Below are positions 26,245-36,036 of a DNA stretch of 64,000 nt, piece by piece (positions within the stretch are counted from its first letter, which is position 1; each line of letters begins with the position of its first letter). The DNA is from an uncultured Comamonadaceae bacterium (GTDB taxonomy: Bacteria > Pseudomonadota > Gammaproteobacteria > Burkholderiales > Burkholderiaceae). The notes under the pieces are model-generated. The model saw only the letters and a list, made by a program, of their open reading frames with translations. It made no database searches and was not told the origin of the DNA. A program made the position numbers and the translations under genes. Location: assembly GCA_946482595.1 (NCBI GenBank), contig CAMLSD010000008.1, positions 11,513 through 75,512 of the forward strand, in the 5' to 3' direction.

Positions 26245-27021
26245 TCACGTCCTGTAGCCTGGATCCAGCCGGTCCAGGCGACGCAGCAGGGCCGGCCAGG
26301 CAAGCCGCCCGCCGCAGCCCTGTGTGACCTGCTGCCACTGCGCGCGTGCGCCAGCCACGAGTTCGGGCGAGATCTCTCGCAGGCGTTCACCACCGGCCTG
26401 CGCCCTCACCTGGATCATGCAGGCCGTCTCGAACAGGTACATTGACGTGAAGGCGTCCGCCACCGTGGAACCGACGGTCAACAGGCCGTGATTGCGCAGC
26501 ATCAGGAATGTGTGCGCTCCCAGGTCAGCGACCAGACGCGGCTTTTCGTCGGCATGCAGCGCCACGCCTTCGTAGTCGTGGTAACCGAGCGAGCCGGCAA
26601 CAAACATGGCGTGCTGTGACAGCGCCTTCAGGCCGCCGTGCTGGGCCGACACCGCAATGCCATTGACGCTGTGTACGTGCAGCACACACTGCGCATCTTC
26701 TCGAGCCGCGTGAATGGCACTGTGAATCATGAAACCGGCGGGGTTCACCTCGTATGTGCCGGCATTCACCTTGTGTCCATCCAGATCCACCTTAACGAGG
26801 CTGGACGCGGTGATTTCTTCGAACAGCAGTCCGTAGGGATTGATCAGGAAGTGGTGCTGCGGCCCAGGCACACGCACGGAAATGTGCGTGAAGATGAGGT
26901 CGTCCCAGCCGAAGAGCGCGACCAGTCGGTAACATGCCGCGAGATCCACACGAAGCGAGCTTTCGTCAGGCGCGCTGTGGCCGGCGTGCGCCGAGGATGG
27001 TGTCGGCCTTGCGGCATGCAT
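26245..27021 (-). CDS. Class II aldolase/adducin-family protein
   Basis: 258 residues. Family layout: LAACYRLVALFGWDDLIFTHISVRVPG, the NPYGLLFEEITASSLVKVD loop, zinc-binding VLHVHS (the HxH pair) and the third His in LRNHGLLTVG. Members are zinc-dependent fuculose/ribulose-phosphate aldolases or relatives that act on unphosphorylated substrates; the substrate here is unknown. Divergent from a TetR gene, with a 12-bp palindrome between them. Confidence 0.9.
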   Translation of the reverse strand: MHAARPTPSSAHAGHSAPDESSLRVDLAACYRLVALFGWDDLIFTHISVRVPGPQHHFLINPYGLLFEEITASSLVKVDLDGHKVNAGTYEVNPAGFMIHSAIHAAREDAQCVLHVHSVNGIAVSAQHGGLKALSQHAMFVAGSLGYHDYEGVALHADEKPRLVADLGAHTFLMLRNHGLLTVGSTVADAFTSMYLFETACMIQVRAQAGGERLREISPELVAGARAQWQQVTQGCGGRLAWPALLRRLDRLDPGYRT

Positions 27022-27061
27022 GGGTCACCTCTTGTCTCGCGTGGTGCAGGCAAATAATATG

Positions 27062-27073
27062 TAGACCGGTCTA
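27062..27073. promoter_or_regulatory. TetR operator palindrome TAGACCGGTCTA
   Basis: A perfect 12-bp palindrome 21 bases before the TetR ATG and 41 bases upstream of the aldolase ATG. TAATAT, a usable minus-10, lies just left of it at 27055-27060. TAGACC/GGTCTA half-sites are typical of LmrA/YxaF/NemR-like TetR proteins. Confidence 0.75.
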
Positions 27074-27093
27074 TTTTTTCAAGCCGACCGTCC

Positions 27094-27684
27094 ATGACGA
27101 CAACCCCTACCCCCAAAGGCCAGGCCACGCGGGAGCGCATGCTCGACACCGGCATCGAGCTGATGCGCGGCAGTGGCCTGTCGGGTGCAGGCATCAATGA
27201 AGTCGTGAAGGCCAGCGGCATGCCCAAGGGGTCGGTCTACCACTTCTTTCCCGGCGGCAAGGAACAGCTTGTCGGGGAGGCACTGGCGGTCTACCAGGGG
27301 CGCGTACGCGCATTCATCGAGGACACGATGAGCCGGCATCGCCATGCCGAGCGCAAGGTCCACGCCCTGTTCGATGCCTTCGCCCGGCGGCTTGAGGCAT
27401 CAGACTGCCGACGCAGCTGTGCGGCCGGCGCCGTCTGCCTCGACCTGGACGACTCGCTCGAGTCCTTGCGCAGCAGCATTCAGGCCGCCTTCAACTGCTG
27501 GACCGACACGATTGCCGACCAACTCGGCTGGCCCGACCGCCGCCAGGCTCGCTCCTTTGCCGGTCTGGTGCTCACGGCCATCGAGGGGGCCTACATCCGC
27601 GGCCGCGCCGAGCGATCGTCGCGACCTTTCATCGACGCCGGGCGTTGGCTGGCAGCGCTGGCCCGCCAGCACGAGTCAGGCTGA
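27094..27684 (+). CDS. TetR-family repressor (LmrA/YxaF-like)
   Basis: 196 residues. The HTH lies at about 10-55 (TRERMLDTGIELMRGSGLSGAGINEVVKASGMPKGSVYHFFPGGKEQL). The C-terminal ligand domain carries RRSCAAGAVCLDLDD and AFNCWTDTIADQL, the layout of the LmrA/YxaF-type TetR_C domain. Probably represses itself and the divergent aldolase-like gene through the palindrome at 27062. Cys residues in the effector domain could sense reactive compounds (inference). Confidence 0.92.
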   Translation: MTTTPTPKGQATRERMLDTGIELMRGSGLSGAGINEVVKASGMPKGSVYHFFPGGKEQLVGEALAVYQGRVRAFIEDTMSRHRHAERKVHALFDAFARRLEASDCRRSCAAGAVCLDLDDSLESLRSSIQAAFNCWTDTIADQLGWPDRRQARSFAGLVLTAIEGAYIRGRAERSSRPFIDAGRWLAALARQHESG

Positions 27685-27791
27685 CCCGCCGCCATGGGGC
27701 CGCCAACACCCGCACGCCGGCCAGGGTCGGCGGCACGCGGGCATGATGCGCCGGCACCCACCCCTCGCCGGGCCGAGCGGCCCGCATCACG

Positions 27792-29888
27792 ATGGCTCAC
27801 CCGATGCTCAGCGCCGACTGGCCACACCCGCGAACGGTCGCAGCAATTGCCACGCTGCTGTTGCTGACCGCCGGCGCCCTGGCCGAGGAGCCCGCCGCGT
27901 TGCCCACGGTGGTCGTCACGGCGCCTGCCCGGGACGGAACGATCGGGGTGCAGCAGTTGCCGGTGCCTAGCGGCGCCGCACTGGGGCAGGCCGCCTCGCT
28001 GGCCGGTGTGCTGGGCGAGGTGCCCGGGCTGCTGGTACGCGATCGCAGCAACCAGGCGCAGGACGTGCAGGTGTCGGCCCGCGGGTTTGGCGCCCGCTCG
28101 CCTTTCGGCATCCGCGGCCTGCGGGTCACACTGGACGGCATCCCGCTGACTGGCGCGGATGGCCAGACGCAGGTGTCGGGCGTGCCGCTGCGGGCCGTCA
28201 CCTCCGTGGATCTGCTCACGGCGCCCTGGGCCGTGCTGCAGGGCGCCGCGCCCGGCGGCTGGCTGGGACTGCGCACCGACCGGCCTGCGGGCGGGCCGGC
28301 CTCGACACTGAGCCTGGACAGCCGCATCGGGCCGGACGGCGACCTGTCGCTGGCCCTGCTCTCGCACGGGCGCCGGGGTGGTCTTGATCACCTGGTGAGT
28401 GCAGAGCGGACCCAGTCTGACGGCTGGCGCCCCCAGTCGGCCCACCAGCGAGGGACACTCTACGCGCGGCTGGGGCGCACCGAAGACAGCGCGTCCTGGA
28501 TGCTGTCGTTCAACCACTCCGAGGGTCGGGCCGAGGACCCGCTCGGCCTGTCGGCCGCCGAGCTGGCCGAGGGAGTGCGCACCGGCTCGGCAGCGGCACA
28601 ACGGTTCAACACCCGCAAGGCCACGGCCCAGAGCCAGCTCGGCTGGCGCCAGGTGGTGCCGCTGGGCGCCGGCGCCCGCGTGGAATGGCTGGTGCATGGT
28701 GGCCAGCGGTCGGTGGAGCAGGTGCTGGCCATCCCGCCGGCCGCCCAGGTCGCCCCGACCAGCCCGGGTGGTTTCATCGACCTGAACCGGCAGTTCGGCG
28801 GTGCCGAACTGCACTGGGAAGACCGCATGGACGCCAGCGCCGGCCTCGACTTGCGGCGCGGCCTGTCGCTGTCGCTCGACATCCAGGACGAACATCGCCA
28901 GGGCCGCGAGAACAGCGTGGGCGACCGCCTGGGCGAGCCGGGGCGGCTGCGCCGCGACGAGCGCAATCGCGCCGTGGGCACCAGCGTGCTGGCCTGGCTC
29001 GAAGCGCGCCGCGACACCACCCGCGCCCGGTTGGCCCTGCGCGGGCTGGACACCCGCTATCGCTCTCGCGATGCGTATGTGACCGACGGCAACCCTGACG
29101 ACAGCGGCACGGCCCGCTTCCGCGCCTGGCTGCCGATGGTCGGTGTGAGCCATGAGCTGGGCTCGGGCTGGCAGGCCCAGGCGGCCGTCGGGCGCGGCGA
29201 GGACATCCCCACCCTCAACGAGATGGCCTACCGCCTGGACGGCGCGGCCGGCCTGAATACCGCGCTGTCGGCCTCGCCCAGCACCACCACCGAGCTGGGC
29301 CTGCAGTACCGGGGGGGTGGCCAGCGCCTGGTGCTGCACCTGTTCAACGTGCGCACCGACAACGAGATCCTGCAGGCTGCCAGCACCGGTGGACGGGCCA
29401 GCTTTCGCAATGCCGGCGCCACGCGCCGCACCGGGCTCGAGCTGCAGCATGAGCTCGCCCGGGCCGGCTGGCGGCACAGTGTGTCGGCCACGCTGATGTC
29501 GGCCCGTCTGACCCGCAGTGCGCAGCCGGCCACACGCCTGCCCGGTGTGCCGGCCGCCAGCCTGCATGCCCGTGCCGGCTGGACACCCGGGCAGGGCCAG
29601 GCCGGCGAATGGCTGGCCGAGCTGGTGGCGGTTTCGCGCGTGCAGGCCAACGATGCCAACACCGCCAGCGCCAGCGGCCATGCGCTGCTCCATCTGGGCT
29701 GGCAGAAGCGCTGGCAGCGTGGGCCGTGGCGCATCACGCCGCATCTGCGCATCGACAATGTGCTCGACCGCCGCCACGTGGGCTCGGTGATCGTCAACGA
29801 ATCGAATGGCCGGCACTTCGAGCCGGGTCGCCCGCGGGCCTGGGCGATCGGCGTCACGCTGGAGGGCACGCTGGACGCAGGCGGTTGA
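27792..29888 (+). CDS. TonB-dependent outer-membrane receptor
   Basis: 698 residues. A signal peptide ends near residue 31 (LLLTAGALAE). A plug domain follows (LPTVVVTAPA, LAGVLGEVPGLLVRDRSNQAQDVQVSARGFGARSPFGIRGLRVTLDGIPLT). The beta-barrel ends with NVLDRRHVGSVIVNESNGRHFEPGRPRAWAIGVTLEGTL, a weak last strand. It would bring a ferric siderophore or another bulky ligand across the outer membrane. No siderophore genes, TonB genes or recognisable riboswitch lie beside it. Confidence 0.92.
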   Translation: MAHPMLSADWPHPRTVAAIATLLLLTAGALAEEPAALPTVVVTAPARDGTIGVQQLPVPSGAALGQAASLAGVLGEVPGLLVRDRSNQAQDVQVSARGFGARSPFGIRGLRVTLDGIPLTGADGQTQVSGVPLRAVTSVDLLTAPWAVLQGAAPGGWLGLRTDRPAGGPASTLSLDSRIGPDGDLSLALLSHGRRGGLDHLVSAERTQSDGWRPQSAHQRGTLYARLGRTEDSASWMLSFNHSEGRAEDPLGLSAAELAEGVRTGSAAAQRFNTRKATAQSQLGWRQVVPLGAGARVEWLVHGGQRSVEQVLAIPPAAQVAPTSPGGFIDLNRQFGGAELHWEDRMDASAGLDLRRGLSLSLDIQDEHRQGRENSVGDRLGEPGRLRRDERNRAVGTSVLAWLEARRDTTRARLALRGLDTRYRSRDAYVTDGNPDDSGTARFRAWLPMVGVSHELGSGWQAQAAVGRGEDIPTLNEMAYRLDGAAGLNTALSASPSTTTELGLQYRGGGQRLVLHLFNVRTDNEILQAASTGGRASFRNAGATRRTGLELQHELARAGWRHSVSATLMSARLTRSAQPATRLPGVPAASLHARAGWTPGQGQAGEWLAELVAVSRVQANDANTASASGHALLHLGWQKRWQRGPWRITPHLRIDNVLDRRHVGSVIVNESNGRHFEPGRPRAWAIGVTLEGTLDAGG

Positions 29889-29949
29889 ATGCCAGGCCCG
29901 CCGGTCGCGGCACAATGCCACGCAACACCACGCCCCCAGGGAGCAGCGA

Positions 29950-30342
29950 ATGAAACTCGGCTACACCATCGTCTACGTGCCTGACGTTGCCGCCTCGCTG
30001 CGCTTCTTCACCGATGCCTTCGGGATGCAGCAGCGTTTTCTGCACGAGTCGGGCACCTACGGCGAGCTCGACACCGGCAACACCACACTGGCATTTGCCG
30101 CCCACGAACTGGGCGACGGCAACTTCCCCGGTGGCCACGTGCGCGCGAGCGACTCCCCCCTGCCGCTGGGCATGGAAGTGGGTCTGGTGACCGACGACGT
30201 GGCAGCCGCTCACGCTCGCGCCCTGGCCGCCGGCGCCCGCGAGCTGGCCGCACCGGCCTCGAAGCCGTGGGGCCAGGTGGTGTCGTATGTGCGCGCACCG
30301 GATGGCCTGTTGATCGAACTGTGCACGCCCGTGGGCGCTTGA
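29950..30342 (+). CDS. VOC-family protein
   Basis: 130 residues, single VOC domain: GYTIVYVPDVAASLRFFTDAFGMQQRFLHESGTYGELDTG and the end PWGQVVSYVRAPDGLLIELCTPV. Potential metal ligands include a C-terminal Glu. Reads like the bleomycin/glyoxalase-type resistance subgroup but no substrate can be named. The next gene starts within three bases, suggesting coupling. Confidence 0.87.
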   Translation: MKLGYTIVYVPDVAASLRFFTDAFGMQQRFLHESGTYGELDTGNTTLAFAAHELGDGNFPGGHVRASDSPLPLGMEVGLVTDDVAAAHARALAAGARELAAPASKPWGQVVSYVRAPDGLLIELCTPVGA

Positions 30343-30344
30343 CG

Positions 30345-30716
30345 GTGGTCTCGCCTGCGCAGCACGGTCACGGCGACACCTCTGTGCGCGCGCCAGCGCC
30401 TGAGCCGCAATACGCCTGGTGGCGTCGCCTGCTGCTGCGTGCGGCCGCGCTGGTCTATGCCCTGGTGACCGGTGGACTGATCGCCACCGCGATGGACCTG
30501 CGCAACGTGAGTTGCGAGGGGGCGGGATGCAACGGCCTGGACGTGGCCTGGCTGGCCTGGGCCGCAGCCTTTGCGGTCGTGCTGTCGGTCGGGGCGCTGC
30601 TGCGCACCCGGGTGCCGGCGGGGCTGCTGCGCCGGCTGGCGCGCTTCATGTGGTGGCTGCAGTGGGCGGCGGGCGCCGCGCTGGCGGTGGAATGGGCGGG
30701 GCATCGCCTGGCCTGA
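30345..30716 (+). CDS. Small integral membrane protein
   Basis: 123 residues from GTG 30345, three bases after the VOC stop; a TTG at 30339 overlapping that stop is an alternative. Three hydrophobic segments (LLLRAAALVYALVTGGLIATAM, VAWLAWAAAFAVVLSVGALL, FMWWLQWAAGAALAVEW) are separated by short loops. One loop holds two Cys (NVSCEGAGCNG) that could form a disulphide. Unrecognised family. Confidence 0.6.
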   Translation: MVSPAQHGHGDTSVRAPAPEPQYAWWRRLLLRAAALVYALVTGGLIATAMDLRNVSCEGAGCNGLDVAWLAWAAAFAVVLSVGALLRTRVPAGLLRRLARFMWWLQWAAGAALAVEWAGHRLA

Positions 30717-30765
30717 CGCAACCCGCCCGAGGGCCGGTCGCGCTGGCCTTGGCTACCATGCACCC

Positions 30766-31425
30766 ATGTGCACACGCTATGTCTCACCGACCGACGCCGA
30801 GATCGAGCGCCACTGGCATGTGAGCGGCCAACGGCCCTGGCCGGGGGGCACCTTGTTCCCCCGATCACAGGGCGCGTTCATCCGCCGGGCGCTCAAGTCC
30901 GAAGGCTTCGAGCGTGAACTGGTGCTGGGCCCCTGGGGCCTGATCCCCTGGTTTGCCAAGGAGGCCCGTCTGCCCTATGCCACGGTGAATGCCCGCTCCG
31001 AGGAGATGGCCCACAAGGCCAGCTACAAGCAGCCCTGGGCACGCGGACAGCGGTGCATCATCCCGGCGGTGTCGTTCGACGAACCCTGCTGGGAAACCGG
31101 CCGCAACGTGTGGTGGCGATTCCGGCGGGCCGACGGTTCGCCCTGGGGGTTGGCCGGCCTGTGGAACACCTGGGTCGACAAGGCCACCGGCGAGGTGCAC
31201 GAGTCATACACCATGCTCACGATGAACGCGGACGCGCACCCGCTGATGCGCCGCATGCACAAGCCCGACCCCAAGCTCGGCCCCGACCAGCAGGACAAGC
31301 GCAGCGTGGTGGCGATCGAGCCCGAGGACGTCGACCTGTGGCTGCACGGCACGCCGGAGCAGGCCCGCAGCCTGATCCGGCTCACGCCCGCCGACGAGAT
31401 GGATGGCGGGCCGGCGCAGGACTGA
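30766..31425 (+). CDS. SOS-response-associated peptidase (YedK/HMCES family)
   Basis: 219 residues beginning MCTRY; the Cys2 nucleophile exposed after Met removal is invariant. Further family residues: NARSEEMAHKASYK, RCIIPAVSFDEPCW, and the His in LMRRMHKP. Proteins of this family cross-link covalently to abasic sites in single-stranded DNA and protect them. No LexA box is obvious in the short gap upstream. Confidence 0.94.
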   Translation: MCTRYVSPTDAEIERHWHVSGQRPWPGGTLFPRSQGAFIRRALKSEGFERELVLGPWGLIPWFAKEARLPYATVNARSEEMAHKASYKQPWARGQRCIIPAVSFDEPCWETGRNVWWRFRRADGSPWGLAGLWNTWVDKATGEVHESYTMLTMNADAHPLMRRMHKPDPKLGPDQQDKRSVVAIEPEDVDLWLHGTPEQARSLIRLTPADEMDGGPAQD

Positions 31426-31497
31426 TCCACGCGTGAGCGGCCCCTGCCACTCAACTGACGTACGATCACGCCACCGCACCACAGGGAGGGACCCCAA

Positions 31498-31854
31498 GTG
31501 TCGACCGCTGCCAACATCGTCGTGGGCCTCATCGGCCTGCTGCACGTCTACATCCTCGTGCTCGAGATGTTCCTCTGGGACAAGCCGGCCGGCATGAAGG
31601 CGTTTCGCCTGACGCCGGAGTTTGCCGCGCAGTCCAAGGCCCTGGCGGCCAACCAGGGACTCTACAACGGCTTTCTTGCTGCCGGCCTGTTCTGGGGCCT
31701 GAGCCTGGGCCCGGCCGGCACCAGCGTGAAGATGTTCTTCCTGCTGTGTGTGCTGGTGGCGGGTGTCTACGGTGCCATCACGGCCAGCCGCAAGATCCTG
31801 TTCATCCAGGCCGTGCCGGCCGCGATCGGCCTGACGCTGGTGTCAGTGAGCTGA
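31498..31854 (+). CDS. DUF1304 membrane protein
   Basis: 118 residues from GTG 31498 with AGGGAGGG upstream. Four membrane helices; family marks are LLHVYILVLEMFLWDKP, the AANQGLYNGFLAAGLFWGL stretch and GVYGAITASRKILFIQAVPAAIGL. Function of DUF1304 is unknown. The last 12 bases overlap the end of convergent gshB. Confidence 0.92.
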   Translation: MSTAANIVVGLIGLLHVYILVLEMFLWDKPAGMKAFRLTPEFAAQSKALAANQGLYNGFLAAGLFWGLSLGPAGTSVKMFFLLCVLVAGVYGAITASRKILFIQAVPAAIGLTLVSVS

Positions 31855-32799
31855 AGCCTCGAGCGCATCGACGAACACCCGGGCCACCGAAAAACCGGTC
31901 TGCTGTTCGATCTCCTGGAAGCAGGTCGGGCTGGTGACGTTGATCTCGGTGACCCGGTCGCCGATGATGTCCAGGCCGATCAGCAGCAGGCCGCGCGGGG
32001 CCAGCCGGGCGCCGATGTCGCGGGCGATCTCGCGGTCGCGCTCGGCCAGCGGCTGCGCCACGCCCTTGCCGCCGGCCGCCAGGTTGCCTCGGATCTCGCT
32101 GCCCTGCGGAATGCGCGCCAGCACGAACGGCACGGGTTCGCCGGCAATGATCAGCACACGCTTGTCGCCCAGCGAGATCTCGGGGATGAAACGCTGGACC
32201 ATGACCGTGCGCGTGCCGCCGGCATTGAGCGTCTCGGTGATGCTGCCCAGGTTGAGCCCGTCGGGCCCGACGCGGAAGATGCCCATGCCCCCCATGCCGT
32301 CCAGCGGCTTCAGGATGATCTCGCCGTGCTCGGCATGGAACCGACGGATCTCGCCGGGGTCGCGTGTCACCAGCGTGGGCGTGACATGCTGCGGGAACTC
32401 CATCACCGCCAGCTTCTCCGGGTGATCGCGCAGTGAGGCCGGGCGGTTGATGACCCGCGCGCCTTCACGTTCGGCCTGCTCCAGCAGGTGGGTGGCATAG
32501 AAGTATTCGCTGTCGAAGGGCGGGTCCTTGCGCATCAGCACGATGTCGAACTCGGCCAGCACGACGGACTGCGCCTCGCCGGCCTCGTACCAGTCGTAGA
32601 CGCCTTCTCCGCTGCGACCGGTGAGCCGCAGTTCGCGTGCCATGGCACGCACGCGGTCGCCGCTGCGCCACCCGAGGCTGTCGCCTTCGCAGGCCCACAG
32701 CGTGTGGCCGCGGGCGGCTGCCTCGCGCATCATCGCAAAGGTCGAGTCCTTGTGGGTCTTGAAGGTGTCCAGCGGGTCGGCAACAAACAGCAGCTTCAT
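31843..32799 (-). CDS. gshB: Glutathione synthetase
   Basis: 318 residues from ATG 32799 (MKLLFVADPLDTFKTHKDSTFAMM). ATP-grasp enzyme: VLMRKDPPFDSEYFYATHLLE, ILKPLDGMGGMGIFR (the ATP lid), PEISLGDKRVLII, and VTEINVTSPTCFQEIE with metal ligands. It joins gamma-glutamylcysteine and glycine. Length and motifs are standard for the proteobacterial enzyme. Confidence 0.96.
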   Translation of the reverse strand: MKLLFVADPLDTFKTHKDSTFAMMREAAARGHTLWACEGDSLGWRSGDRVRAMARELRLTGRSGEGVYDWYEAGEAQSVVLAEFDIVLMRKDPPFDSEYFYATHLLEQAEREGARVINRPASLRDHPEKLAVMEFPQHVTPTLVTRDPGEIRRFHAEHGEIILKPLDGMGGMGIFRVGPDGLNLGSITETLNAGGTRTVMVQRFIPEISLGDKRVLIIAGEPVPFVLARIPQGSEIRGNLAAGGKGVAQPLAERDREIARDIGARLAPRGLLLIGLDIIGDRVTEINVTSPTCFQEIEQQTGFSVARVFVDALEASAH

Positions 32800-32901
32800 G
32801 ATGGTTCGCTCAGGGCGGGGCAGGCAAAGCCGTAGTGTTGCACCGTCGCCGCATCCATGCATCGCCGGGGGCACTGCCGGCGCGGCCGCCCCACGGGCCG
32901 G

Positions 32902-34782
32902 TCAAAGTGCCACCTTGGCGCCCAGCTCCACGACCCGGTTGGCCGGCAGGTTGAGGAAGTCGGCCGCCGCGGCCGCATTGCGGTGCATGCTGGCAAAGAG
33001 CTTCTCGCGCCAGCCGGCCATGCCGCTGCCCAGCGTGGGGATCACGATGTCGCGCGACAGGAAATAGCTGGTCTGCATGTCGTCGAGCACGACCCCGCGG
33101 CTGCGCAGCAGGGTCAGCGCCTCGGGGACGTCGGGGTCGTTCTTGAAGCCGAAGTGCAGCACCACCTGCCAGCAGTCGTGCCCGAGGGACTCGACCTCCA
33201 CCCGCCGGTCGAAACCGATCCACGGCACCTCATGGTGACGCACCGTGACGAACAGGTTGGTCTCGTGCAGCACCTTGTTGTGCTTGAGGTTGTGCAGCAG
33301 CGCATTGGGCGTGCTGCCCTTTTCGCTGTTGAGGAACACTGCCGTGCCCTCCACCCGCACCGGCGGGCTCACGAACACGGCATCCAGGAAGGACTTGAGC
33401 TCGATCGACTCGTCGCGCATGCGCTCGGACAGCAACTGACGGCCCTGCTTCCAGGTCATCATCAGCGTGAACATCACCAGGCCGATCAGGATGGGGAACC
33501 AGCCGCCGTCGAGGATCTTCACGGCATTGGCCGCAAAGAACAGCACGTCCACCGCAAAGAAGAACCCGGTGGCCGCCACACACAGGGCCCAGGGGTAGTT
33601 CCAGGCGTAACGGATCACGAAAAACGTCATCACCGTGGTGATGAGCATGTCGATGGTGACGGCAATGCCGTAGGCCGAGGCGAGCTCGCTGCTGGAGCCG
33701 AAGGCGACCACCGCCAGCACGATGCACACGTACAGCCCCCAGTTCACGAAGGGCACATAGATCTGGCCCGCCTCACGCACCGAGGTGTGCAGGATGCGCA
33801 GCCGCGGCAGGTAGCCCAGCTGGATCACCTGCTTGGTGACTGAAAACGCGGCCGAGATGAGCGCCTGCGAGGCGATCACCGTGGCGCAGGTGGCCAGCCC
33901 GATGAGCGGGTACAGCGCCCAGTGCGGCGCCATTTCGTAGAAGGGATTGTTGATGTTCTCGGGGTGGACCAGCAGCATCGCGCCCTGCCCGAAGTAGTTG
34001 ATCACCAGCGCCGGCATCACGAGGTAGAACCACGCGTAGCGGATCGGCTTCTTGCCGAAGTGGCCGAGGTCGGCATACAGCGCCTCGGCCCCGGTGACGC
34101 ACAGGATCACCGCCCCCAGTGCACCGAAGGCCACCGCCGGGAACTCGGCGATGAACAGCAGTGCGTGGTGCGGACTCAGCCCGCGCAGGATCGACCAGTT
34201 CTGGCTGATGTGGCTCAGGCCCATCAGGGCCAGCACACCGAACCACACCACGGTGATCGGGCCGAACAGCTTGCCCACCGAGGCCGTGCCGAGCTTCTGC
34301 ACCGCAAACAGTGCAGTGAGCACGACCAGCGTGATCGGCACCACGAAGGGTTCGAGCGCCGGGGCGGCCACCTTCAGTCCCTCGACCGCGGACAGCACCG
34401 AGATCGCCGGTGTGATGACCCCATCGCCGAAAAAGATCGCCGTGCCGAAGATGCCGATCAGCAGCAGGCGCCGTCGCAGCACCGGGCGATCCTTCACGGC
34501 CTGGGAGGCCAGCGCCAGCATCGCCACCAGGCCGCCCTCGCCGTTGTTGTCGGCGCGCAGGATCAGCAGCACGTACTTGAGCGAGACGATCACCGTGATC
34601 GTCCAGAACATCAACGACAGGATGCCCAGGATGTTCGATTCGGTGACCGGAATGTGGCCGTGGGTGAAGACTTCCTTCAGCGCATACAGCGGGCTGGTGC
34701 CGATGTCGCCATAGACGACGCCGATGGCGCCAAGGGTCAGGGCGGCCAGCTTGGAGCCGGCGGGCGTGGCGTGGGATTGCAC
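32902..34782 (-). CDS. kup: Low-affinity potassium uptake protein Kup
   Basis: 626 residues from GTG 34782, chosen because the family start ([30 protein letters not shown]) follows about ten residues later and family length is about 625. Twelve membrane helices; [16 protein letters not shown] motif, [12 protein letters not shown] and [20 protein letters not shown] are all present. The C-terminal cytoplasmic part ends [16 protein letters not shown]. It imports K+ with H+. Confidence 0.95.
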   Translation of the reverse strand: MQSHATPAGSKLAALTLGAIGVVYGDIGTSPLYALKEVFTHGHIPVTESNILGILSLMFWTITVIVSLKYVLLILRADNNGEGGLVAMLALASQAVKDRPVLRRRLLLIGIFGTAIFFGDGVITPAISVLSAVEGLKVAAPALEPFVVPITLVVLTALFAVQKLGTASVGKLFGPITVVWFGVLALMGLSHISQNWSILRGLSPHHALLFIAEFPAVAFGALGAVILCVTGAEALYADLGHFGKKPIRYAWFYLVMPALVINYFGQGAMLLVHPENINNPFYEMAPHWALYPLIGLATCATVIASQALISAAFSVTKQVIQLGYLPRLRILHTSVREAGQIYVPFVNWGLYVCIVLAVVAFGSSSELASAYGIAVTIDMLITTVMTFFVIRYAWNYPWALCVAATGFFFAVDVLFFAANAVKILDGGWFPILIGLVMFTLMMTWKQGRQLLSERMRDESIELKSFLDAVFVSPPVRVEGTAVFLNSEKGSTPNALLHNLKHNKVLHETNLFVTVRHHEVPWIGFDRRVEVESLGHDCWQVVLHFGFKNDPDVPEALTLLRSRGVVLDDMQTSYFLSRDIVIPTLGSGMAGWREKLFASMHRNAAAAADFLNLPANRVVELGAKVAL

Positions 34783-34926
34783 GAAGAAACGCTCGTTGGG
34801 GCGAGGCGACCATTGTGCTCCCGGGGTGGCCTGCCCACGGGCCTCATGTTGCAGTGCAGCAACGCGCACTGCCCGGGCGGCTTGACAGGTCGTGCCGCAG
34901 GCCGCCCAGGTCGGGGTGCGCGCCGC

Positions 34927-36036
34927 TCAGGCAGCCGCCGTGTCCAGCGTCGGATAGTCGGTGTAGCCCTCAGCCCCGCCCCCGTACAGCTTGGGAACGT
35001 TCAGCCGGTTCAGCTCGGCCCCTTCGCGCAGGCGGCGGCCCAGGTCGGGGTTGCTGATGAACGGCCGGCCGATGGCCACCAGATCGGCCGCGCCGCTCTC
35101 GATCGCCTTCAGCGCCATCTCGCGGTCATACCCGTTGTTCACCATCCAGGGGCCGTGATAGCGGCTGCGAAGCTGCGCATAGTCGAACGGGCGGCCCTGC
35201 TCGCTCAGGTCGCGCGGGCCGCCGGTCTGGCCTTCGATCACATGCACATACGCCAGCCCGAGGGTGTCGAGCTGCTCGACCACATGATTGAACAGCGACT
35301 GCGGGTTGCTGTCGTGTGCGTCGTTGGACGGCGTCACCGGCGAGATGCGCACCCCCGTGCGCCCGGCACCGATCTCGGCGGTCACGGCATGCATCACGTC
35401 CATCAGCAGGCGGCTGCGGTTCTCGATCGACCCCCCGTAGGCGTCAGTACGCCGGTTGCTGCCGTCCCGCAGGAACTGGTCGATCAGGTAACCGTTGGCC
35501 GCGTGGACCTCGACACCGTCGAAGCCGGCATCCATCGCGCAGCGCGCCGCATGCCGATAGGCCTCGACGATGCCCGGGATCTCGTCGAGCGCAAGCGCCC
35601 GCGGCTCGGACACCGGCTCGAACCCCTGGGCCGTGAAGGTCTTGGTGTCCGCCCGGATCGCCGACGGCGCCACCGGGGACTGCGCGCCGGGCAGCAGCGA
35701 GGTATGAGAGATGCGGCCCACGTGCCACAGCTGGATCACGATGCGCCCGCCGCGCTCGTGCACGGCATCGGTCACACGCTTCCAGCCGGCCACCTGTTCG
35801 GGCGTGTGGATGCCGGGGGTGTCGAGGTAGCCCTGGCCCATGGCGGTGACCTGGCTGGCTTCGGTGATGATCAGCCCGGCCCCGGTGTGGGGGTCGGCAC
35901 GCTGCCGGTAGTACTCGACCATCAGGTCGGTGGGGGTCTGCCCGGCGCCGGCGCGATTGCGCGTGAGCGGCGCCATCACGAGGCGGGTGGCCAGGGGCAT
36001 GTGGCCCAGCTGGAAGGGCTCGAAGAGGTGGGGCAT
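34927..36036 (-). CDS. Old Yellow Enzyme-type alkene reductase (NemA-like)
   Basis: 369 residues. FMN TIM barrel: LFEPFQLGHMPLATRLVMAPLTRNRAG, IQLWHVGRISH, GFDGVEVHAANGYLIDQFLRDGSNRRTDAYGGSIENRSR with the His/Asn substrate pair, and GAADLVAIGRPFISNPDL binding the FMN phosphate. It reduces activated C=C bonds and nitro compounds with NADPH. Several such enzymes are controlled by TetR repressors with TAGACC-type sites; such a site exists at 27062 but not next to this gene. Confidence 0.94.
   Translation of the reverse strand: MPHLFEPFQLGHMPLATRLVMAPLTRNRAGAGQTPTDLMVEYYRQRADPHTGAGLIITEASQVTAMGQGYLDTPGIHTPEQVAGWKRVTDAVHERGGRIVIQLWHVGRISHTSLLPGAQSPVAPSAIRADTKTFTAQGFEPVSEPRALALDEIPGIVEAYRHAARCAMDAGFDGVEVHAANGYLIDQFLRDGSNRRTDAYGGSIENRSRLLMDVMHAVTAEIGAGRTGVRISPVTPSNDAHDSNPQSLFNHVVEQLDTLGLAYVHVIEGQTGGPRDLSEQGRPFDYAQLRSRYHGPWMVNNGYDREMALKAIESGAADLVAIGRPFISNPDLGRRLREGAELNRLNVPKLYGGGAEGYTDYPTLDTAAA

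Noticed and set aside
27685..27791. Possible cobalamin riboswitch before the TonB receptor gene
   Set aside because: The gap is only 107 bases and lacks the conserved B12-box; too short for the element.
27591..29921. Long minus-strand frame over the TonB receptor gene
   Set aside because: The plus strand encodes a full receptor with signal peptide, plug and barrel; the antisense product is Ala/Gly/Arg/Gln-rich without motifs.
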